DNA of 64,000 bases from DATEDA01 sp963789885 (GTDB lineage Bacteria > Pseudomonadota > Gammaproteobacteria > Burkholderiales > SG8-39), in the NCBI GenBank assembly GCA_963789885.1, contig CAWBNB010000020.1:19379-83378 (forward strand). Reading direction: 5' to 3'. The position numbers were made by a program, and so were the translations under genes. Positions 59,309 to 64,000 of the stretch are shown piece by piece. Each line of letters opens with the position of its first letter. Position 1 is the first letter of the stretch. Under the pieces are notes generated by a model. That model saw only the letters and a program-made list of their open reading frames with translations, was not told the DNA's origin and did no database searches.

Positions 59309-59907
59309 CGCTGTGCGGCCAGTCTATGCCGTGCGCGCGGAACTCGCCGCCCGCGGTCCATTCCTCGGCCGTGATCGCGAACATGCGTGGTCCTCCCACC
59401 GGCCGTCGATCATGCAGGTAGCGCTCGGCCAGGCCCTCGGGACGGAAGCCGTTCTTCTCCAGCACGCGGATCGAGCGCGCGTTGCGTGGCATGGCGCCGG
59501 CCTGCACGCGGTGGAGACCGAGCGTCGCGAAGGCGAACGCCGATCGGCCTGGCGCGACGCGCCTCGGTCGCGTACCCGCGGCCGCTCCGCGATTCGGCGA
59601 CCCAGTAGCCGAGCGTCGCGTTCTCCCACGCGCCACGGACGATGTTCGCCAGCTGCGATCATGCCGACGATGGCGCCGGTCGCGCGCTCGACGATCGCGA
59701 ACGCGTACGCGAGCTCCGGCCGTCACGGTCGTTCGCCGCCCTCGACAGACAGCCGTCGCTGGCCCTTCGGTGTGAAGAACGACGCGGTCGCGGATCGGCT
59801 CGAACGGCGCGAGGAAGGCCTGGTTCGCGCACGACGCGGTCGCGTACGCGTCGGCGTCGTCGGGGTCAGCTCGAGCGGCCTGATCGCGATGGCGGGCAGC
59901 GGTCGCT
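59309..59907 (-). CDS. GNAT (RimJ/RimL-like) acetyltransferase (frameshifted here)
   Basis: The best part reads FATLGLHRVQAGAMPRNARS, IRVLEKNGFRPEGLAERYLH, then ITAEEWTAGGEFRAHGIDWP. This is the acetyl-CoA-binding end of RimJ-type N-acetyltransferases. Upstream pieces (AIRPLELTP, VGYWVAESRSGRGYATEA by joining frames) cover the rest. Several slips make both ends approximate. It lies between the E1 beta gene and lipA on the same strand and overlaps the lipA start slightly. Confidence 0.65.
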
Positions 59908-60948
59908 TCAGAACTTCGCCAGCTCCTTCATGCGCGCGTAGATCGACTGCTCGTCCGGCATGAACACGTGCTCGAGCGGACGTCGGAGAACGGCATCGCG
60001 GGGATGTCGGGCCCGGCCATCCGCACGACCGGCGCCGTCGAGGTCGAACATGCAGCTCCTCGGCGATCGTCGCGGAGATCTCCGCGCCGGCGCCGTACGT
60101 GCGGTTGTCCTCGTACACGACGATCGCCTTGCCGGTCTTGCGCACCGACGCCGAGGATCGTCGCTCTGTCGAGCGGCGCGATCGTCCGCACGTCGACGAC
60201 CTCGACCGAGATGCCCTCTCCTCCAGGCGACGCTCCGCGGCCTCGAGGCGCAGGTGGAGCATCAGGCCGTAGGCGACGCACGGTGAGGTCCGGTCGCCGT
60301 CGCGCTTGACGTCCGCCGCGCCGATCGGGACCTCGTACGGCTCGTCGGGCACCTCGCCCTTGATCAGGCGGTAGGTCTTCTTGTGCTCGAGGAACAGCAC
60401 CGGGTCGGGGTCGCGGATCGCGGCGCGGAGCAGCCCTTGCACGTCGTACGGGGTCGCGGGCACCACGACCTTCAGGCCCGGCACGTGCCCGTAGAACGCC
60501 TCGATCGACTGCGAGTGGTACAGCGCGCCGTGGACGCCGCCGCCGTACGGCGCGCGGATCACCAGGGGCACGCCGAAGTCCCCGTTCGAGCGGTAGCGGA
60601 TCCGCGCGGCCTCGCTGACGATCTGGTCGAACGCCGGGTGGATGAAGTCGGCGAACTGGATCTCGGCGACGGGCAGCATCCCGTGCATCGCCATCCCGAT
60701 GCGCGACGCCGACGATGCGCGACTCGGCCAGCGGCGTGTCGATCACCCGTGCGCTCGCCGAACTCGTCGAGGAAGCCCGGCGGTGGCCCGGAACACGCCG
60801 CCGCGGGCGCCGACGTCCTCGCCCAGGACGACGACGCGCTCGTCGGCCTCCATCTCGTCCCAGAGCGTGTCGTGGATCGTCTGGATGATGTTCTTCTCGG
60901 TGGAACCGGCGGCCGCGGCGGTTGCAGCGGTCTCGGCGCCTCACCCAT
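59908..60948 (-). CDS. Pyruvate/branched-chain 2-oxoacid dehydrogenase E1 beta subunit (frameshifted here)
   Basis: About 345 residues ending MKELAKF at 59908. Motifs: VVVLGEDVGARGGVFRATAG and PLAESRIVGVAIGMAMHGML in the N-terminal half, AEIQFADFIHPAFDQIVSEA, RAPYGGGVHGALYHSQSIEA, and EHKKTYRLIKGEVPDEPYEV. KTGKAIVVYEDNRTYGAGAE is the C-terminal swivel domain. It forms an alpha2-beta2 thiamine-diphosphate E1 with the gene upstream, whose stop it overlaps by 8 bases. At least five slips. The exact 2-oxoacid (pyruvate or branched-chain) is not settled by sequence. Confidence 0.85.
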
Positions 60949-61986
60949 CGCGGCCGCCGCCCTCGTCGGGCTGCTCCGCGAACACGTGGCGGAACGCGCT
61001 CTCTGGATCGGGGTCCGCCGCGTTCCACGCCGCCTCGACGTCCGCGTCGATCGCGGCCTTGAGCTCGGCGCGCGTCGTGTCCGAGCCGGTCGTCGTCGAC
61101 GAGGCCCTGTTCCTTGAGGTAGTCGGCGAACAGCTTGATCGGGTCGTGGGCCTTCGCCTCCTCGACCTCCTCGCGGCTGCGGTACGTCCGGTCGTCGTCA
61201 TCCGAGGTGTGCGGGAAGAACCGGTAGGTCTTGAACTCGACCAGCGTCGGCCCGCCGCCCTGCCGGGCCTTCTCGACGCGCGTTCCGCGACGCCTCGTAG
61301 CACGCGAGCGGATCGTTCCCGTCGGCGACGACGCCGTCGAACCCGTAGGCCGAGGCGCGCGTCGGCGACGTCGTGCACGGCCATCTGCTTGCGCTGCGGC
61401 ACGCTGATCGCGTACCGGTTGTTCTCGCAGAACCACACCACCGGCAGCTCGTGGATCCCGGAGAAGTTCAGACCCTCGTGCCAGTCGCCCTCGCTGGTTG
61501 CGCCCTCGCCGAACCAGCACCCGACGACGGCCTCCTCCCCGCGGTACTTCACCGCGTACGCGGCGCCGGCCGCGTGCGGGATCTGCGTCGCGATCGGCGA
61601 GGACCCGCTCAGGATCCCCAGCCGCCGCGAGCCCCAGTGCGCCGGCATCTGGCGCCCGCCGCTCGACGGGTCGTCGCGCTTGCCGAACACGCCGAGGAAC
61701 ACGTCCGCGCGGCGTCATCCCAACGGTCAAGCAGACAGCCATGTCGCGGTAGTAGGGGAGCAGGATGTCGGTGCCGCGCGTGAAGGCCCATGCCGAACCC
61801 ACCTGGCAGCCCTCGTGGCCCGAGACCGGGACCACGAACGGCGCCTTCCCCTGTGCGGTTCAAGCGGAACTGGGCTTCGTCGCACAGCCGGGCGGTCAGC
61901 ATCGTGCGGTACATCGCCACGAGGTCGTCTGCAGCGAGGCCGAGCGCTTCGTGCCTACTGCCAGCGGCCGTCGTCTGTGTCGCCAC
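60941..61986 (-). CDS. Pyruvate/branched-chain 2-oxoacid dehydrogenase E1 alpha subunit (frameshifted here)
   Basis: Begins at 61986 (MATQTTAAGSRHEAL, then LVAMYRTMLTARLCDEAQFR). The thiamine-diphosphate motif is present as GCWFGEGATSEGDWHEGLNF, with NRYAISV after it. HWGSRRLGILSGSSPIATQI PHAAG and AELKAAIDADVEAAWNAADP complete the family pattern; the last Asp-rich block contacts E1 beta. Slips occur near 61,860, 61,795, 61,710 and in 61,080-61,360. It is first in the row E1 alpha, E1 beta, GNAT, lipA. Confidence 0.85.
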
Positions 61987-62165
61987 GCGTGCCTCCTCCT
62001 CCAGGGACGCACTAGCGGTGCGGTCCCCGAGCCGACGAGCGGTCCGATAGGCGCTTGGTCCGTAATCCTAGCACCGGTACATTTCGGGCCCGGTCCGCCT
62101 TTCGGCCCATGGCGGACCGCCCCTTGGGGTACGCGTTCGCGCGTCGGTCCCGTAGGCTGGAGGTT

Positions 62166-62980
62166 ATGGCGACGGCGACCCCTTCCATCATCGATGTCAC
62201 CGACGAGACGTTCGGCACCGCCGTCCTCGAGGAGTCGATGCGCCGGCCGGTCGTCGTGGACTTCTGGGCCGACTGGTGCCAGCCGTGCAAGGTGATCGGA
62301 CCGGTGCTCGAGCGACTGGCCGACGAGAAGCGGGGCGCCTTCCTCCTGGCCAAGCTCGACGTCGAGGCGAACAGGCAGACGGCGGGCACGTTCGGCATCA
62401 TGAGCATCCCCGCGGTGAAGGCCTTCCGGAACGCGCGCCTGGTCGAGGAGTTCGTCGGCGCGATCCCGGAGGCCGCGATCCGCCAGTTCCTCGACGTCGT
62501 CGTCCCCTCCGAGGCGGATCTGGTCGCTGCCGAGGGCGAGGTGGCGCGGAGATCGAGGGCCACCCGGACGACGCCGAGCGCGCGTTCAACGACGCGCTCG
62601 AGCGCGATCCGAAGAACCTCCGGGCGTCGCTGGGGCTGGCCAGGATCGCCGCCGGCCGGGGCGACTTCGACGGCGCGCGGCAGAATCCTGACGGCGCTTC
62701 GTCCCGAGCCCGAGGCCGAGCGCATCCTGGCCGCGCTGGACGTGTCGGAGTGGGCGAACGACGCCGGCGTCGGGGCGATCCGCAGCTCGCCGGCCCGATG
62801 CGGGCGGCCGCCGAGGGCCGGTTCCCGCAGGCGCTGGAGTCCTTCCTCCGGCTCGTTCTGGACGGCGGCGATCAGCGCGAACCCGCGCGCGAGGCGATGC
62901 TGAAGCTGTTCGCCGTGCTCGGGGACGACGATCCCCTCACCCAGGAGTACCGGCGGAAGCTCGCCGCCGCGCTCTTCTGA
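62166..62980 (+). CDS. Thioredoxin-TPR protein, YbbN-like (frameshifted here)
   Basis: The N-terminal thioredoxin domain reads VVVDFWADWCQPCKVIGPVL, with WCQPC instead of the usual WCGPC, and IMSIPAVKAF with the cis-Pro. The second half is TPR-like helices (DAERAFNDALERDPKNLRAS, LGLARIAAGRGDFDGAR) and ends EYRRKLAAALF, as in CnoX/YbbN co-chaperones. ATG 62166 follows GGAGG. Slips near 62,545, 62,683 and 62,780. It is divergent from the E1 alpha gene and convergent with aceE. Confidence 0.82.
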
Positions 62981-62992
62981 ACGCGTCCGCGA

Positions 62993-64000
62993 TCAGCTGA
63001 GCCAGGGGGCGGCCCGGTCGGGCTCGATCCCGAACCGGGCGATCGCCTCGGCGACGGTCTCCGGCTTCACCTCACCCATCTCCGCGAGCTGTGCCAGGAC
63101 CGCGACGACGATGTGCTCCGCGTCGATCTCGAAGAACCGTCGGAGCGCCTCGCGCTGATCCGAACGTCCGAACCCGTCGGTCCCGAGCGAGAGGAACGGC
63201 TGATGCACCCATCGCGCGATCTGGTCCGCGACCGCCCGCATCGAATCCGTGACCGCGACGACCGGGCCCTCCTGCGTGCCCAGCGCGTGGACGACGTACG
63301 GCTCGCGGCGGGGATCGGTCGGGTGCAGCCGGTTCCACCGCTCGCTTCCCAACGCATCGACGCGGAGCTGCTGGAACGACGTCGCGCTCCACACCGCCGC
63401 GGAGACGTCGAAGCCTTCGGCCAGGAGCTCCTGCGCGCGGAGCGCCTGGGGTACCATCGGCCCGGACGCGAGGAGCTGCGCGCGCAGTGCCTTGTCCCCG
63501 TTGCCGTTCCGCGTCGCAGGTCCGTCGGCGAATCGGTAAAGCCCCTTTACGATCCCTTCCTCCACGCCGGCCGGCATCTCGGGCTGGGCGTAGTTCTCGT
63601 TGTAGAGGGTGAGGTAGTAGAAGACATCCTCACCGGTCGCTTCGTCGGGTCCGTCCCCCGCGCCGTACATGCGCGCCAGGCCATCCTTGACGATCGTGGC
63701 GACCTCGTAGGCGAAGGCCGGGTCGTAGGCGCGGCAGACGGGGTTCGTCGTCGCGATCAGCAGGGAGTGCCCGTCCTCGTGCTGCAGCCCCTCGCCGTTC
63801 AGCGTCGTCCGTCCGTACGTGGCGCCCAGCAGGAACCCCCGCGCGCGCTGGTCGCCGGCCGACCAGATCAGGTCGCCGATCCGCTGGAAGCCGAACATGG
63901 AGTAGAACGCGAAGAACGGGATCATCGGTTCGCCGTGCGTCGCGAACGAGGTCCCCGCCGCCGTGAACGATGCCATCGAGCCGGCCTCGGTGATGCCTTC
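62993..64000 (-). CDS. aceE: Pyruvate dehydrogenase E1, homodimeric AceE type, C-terminal part
   Basis: The last ~335 residues of the ~900-residue homodimeric E1; the rest lies beyond the right edge. EGITEAGSMASFTAAGTSFA, PFFAFYSMFGFQRIGDLIWS, GRTTLNGEGLQHEDGHSLLI and YYLTLYNENYAQPEMPAGVE are AceE signatures. The C-terminal domain ends GIEPDRAAPWLS. The frame here is intact, one of few such genes in the right part. AceE works with E2 and E3 to turn pyruvate into acetyl-CoA. The heterodimeric E1 genes 1 kb away are a second, separate E1 type. Confidence 0.9.
   Translation of the reverse strand, partial: EGITEAGSMASFTAAGTSFATHGEPMIPFFAFYSMFGFQRIGDLIWSAGDQRARGFLLGATYGRTTLNGEGLQHEDGHSLLIATTNPVCRAYDPAFAYEVATIVKDGLARMYGAGDGPDEATGEDVFYYLTLYNENYAQPEMPAGVEEGIVKGLYRFADGPATRNGNGDKALRAQLLASGPMVPQALRAQELLAEGFDVSAAVWSATSFQQLRVDALGSERWNRLHPTDPRREPYVVHALGTQEGPVVAVTDSMRAVADQIARWVHQPFLSLGTDGFGRSDQREALRRFFEIDAEHIVVAVLAQLAEMGEVKPETVAEAIARFGIEPDRAAPWLS

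Overview
The window looks like two different genomes joined near base 47,146. Bases 1 to about 47,146 read as a betaproteobacterial (Burkholderiales-like) accessory region. The evidence is a Bug/TctC-type binding protein with a divergent LysR regulator, NnrS, IS256/IS110/IS66 elements, toxin-antitoxin pairs, integrase fragments next to tRNA-Arg 3' ends, and a giant LEPR-XLL/RTX surface protein. Bases 47,147 to 64,000 read as a very GC-rich actinobacterial-type chromosome of housekeeping genes (methionine/folate enzyme, zinc ribbon protein, RNase HI, RNase P RNA, cytochrome b6-like operon, lipoyl synthase, two kinds of pyruvate dehydrogenase E1, thioredoxin). Nearly every gene there is cut by single-base indels, as in an uncorrected long-read consensus. 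The indels begin near 44,460, before the species switch, so the right third should be treated as low-quality and possibly chimeric.

Layout. 1-2.25 kb: an IS256 element inside an IS110 element, ending at a tRNA-Arg 3' end. 2.3-9.25 kb: the main find, a five-gene RiPP cluster on the minus strand (P450, 66-residue precursor ending YLYD, DUF692/MNIO oxidase, its partner protein, B12-radical SAM enzyme). It is bracketed by the C-terminal and N-terminal pieces of one type of tyrosine integrase, and the C-terminal piece is itself split by a 140-bp palindromic miniature element. 9.3-12.8 kb: a PemK-like toxin-antitoxin pair and hypothetical proteins. 13.05-15.57 kb: an IS66 element with an 8-bp target duplication. 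15.6-16.7 kb: patchwork IS remnants, a second IS110 copy and a second tRNA-Arg 3' end. 16.8-19.5 kb: a LysR/YdhR-like divergent pair and a PIN/RHH toxin-antitoxin pair. 19.7-22.2 kb: a third IS110 copy interrupted by an intact IS256, and a third tRNA-Arg 3' end. 22.4-27.7 kb: methyltransferase, TctC protein, LysR, a DUF488 relic, NnrS and an NTF2-like protein. 28.0-28.2 kb: a double-glycine-leader peptide. 29.1-47.1 kb: an ~18-kb gene for a ~6,000-residue RTX protein with an OmpA-like domain lodged inside a beta-propeller.

How the genes work together. The RiPP cluster has the enzyme set described for aminopyruvatide-type peptides from Burkholderia: a P450 biaryl crosslink between two Tyr, B12-rSAM beta-methylation of Tyr, and MNIO conversion of a C-terminal Asp to an alpha-keto acid. 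The precursor's final YLYD fits all three steps, but the methyltransferase of the described pathway is not seen beside the cluster. The surrounding integrase pieces, tRNA 3' ends and stacked insertion sequences mark the region as a worn genomic island. In the right part, the PDH E1 genes and lipA form a lipoate-dependent 2-oxoacid oxidation neighbourhood, and zinc ribbon-RNase HI-rnpB form an RNA-processing neighbourhood.
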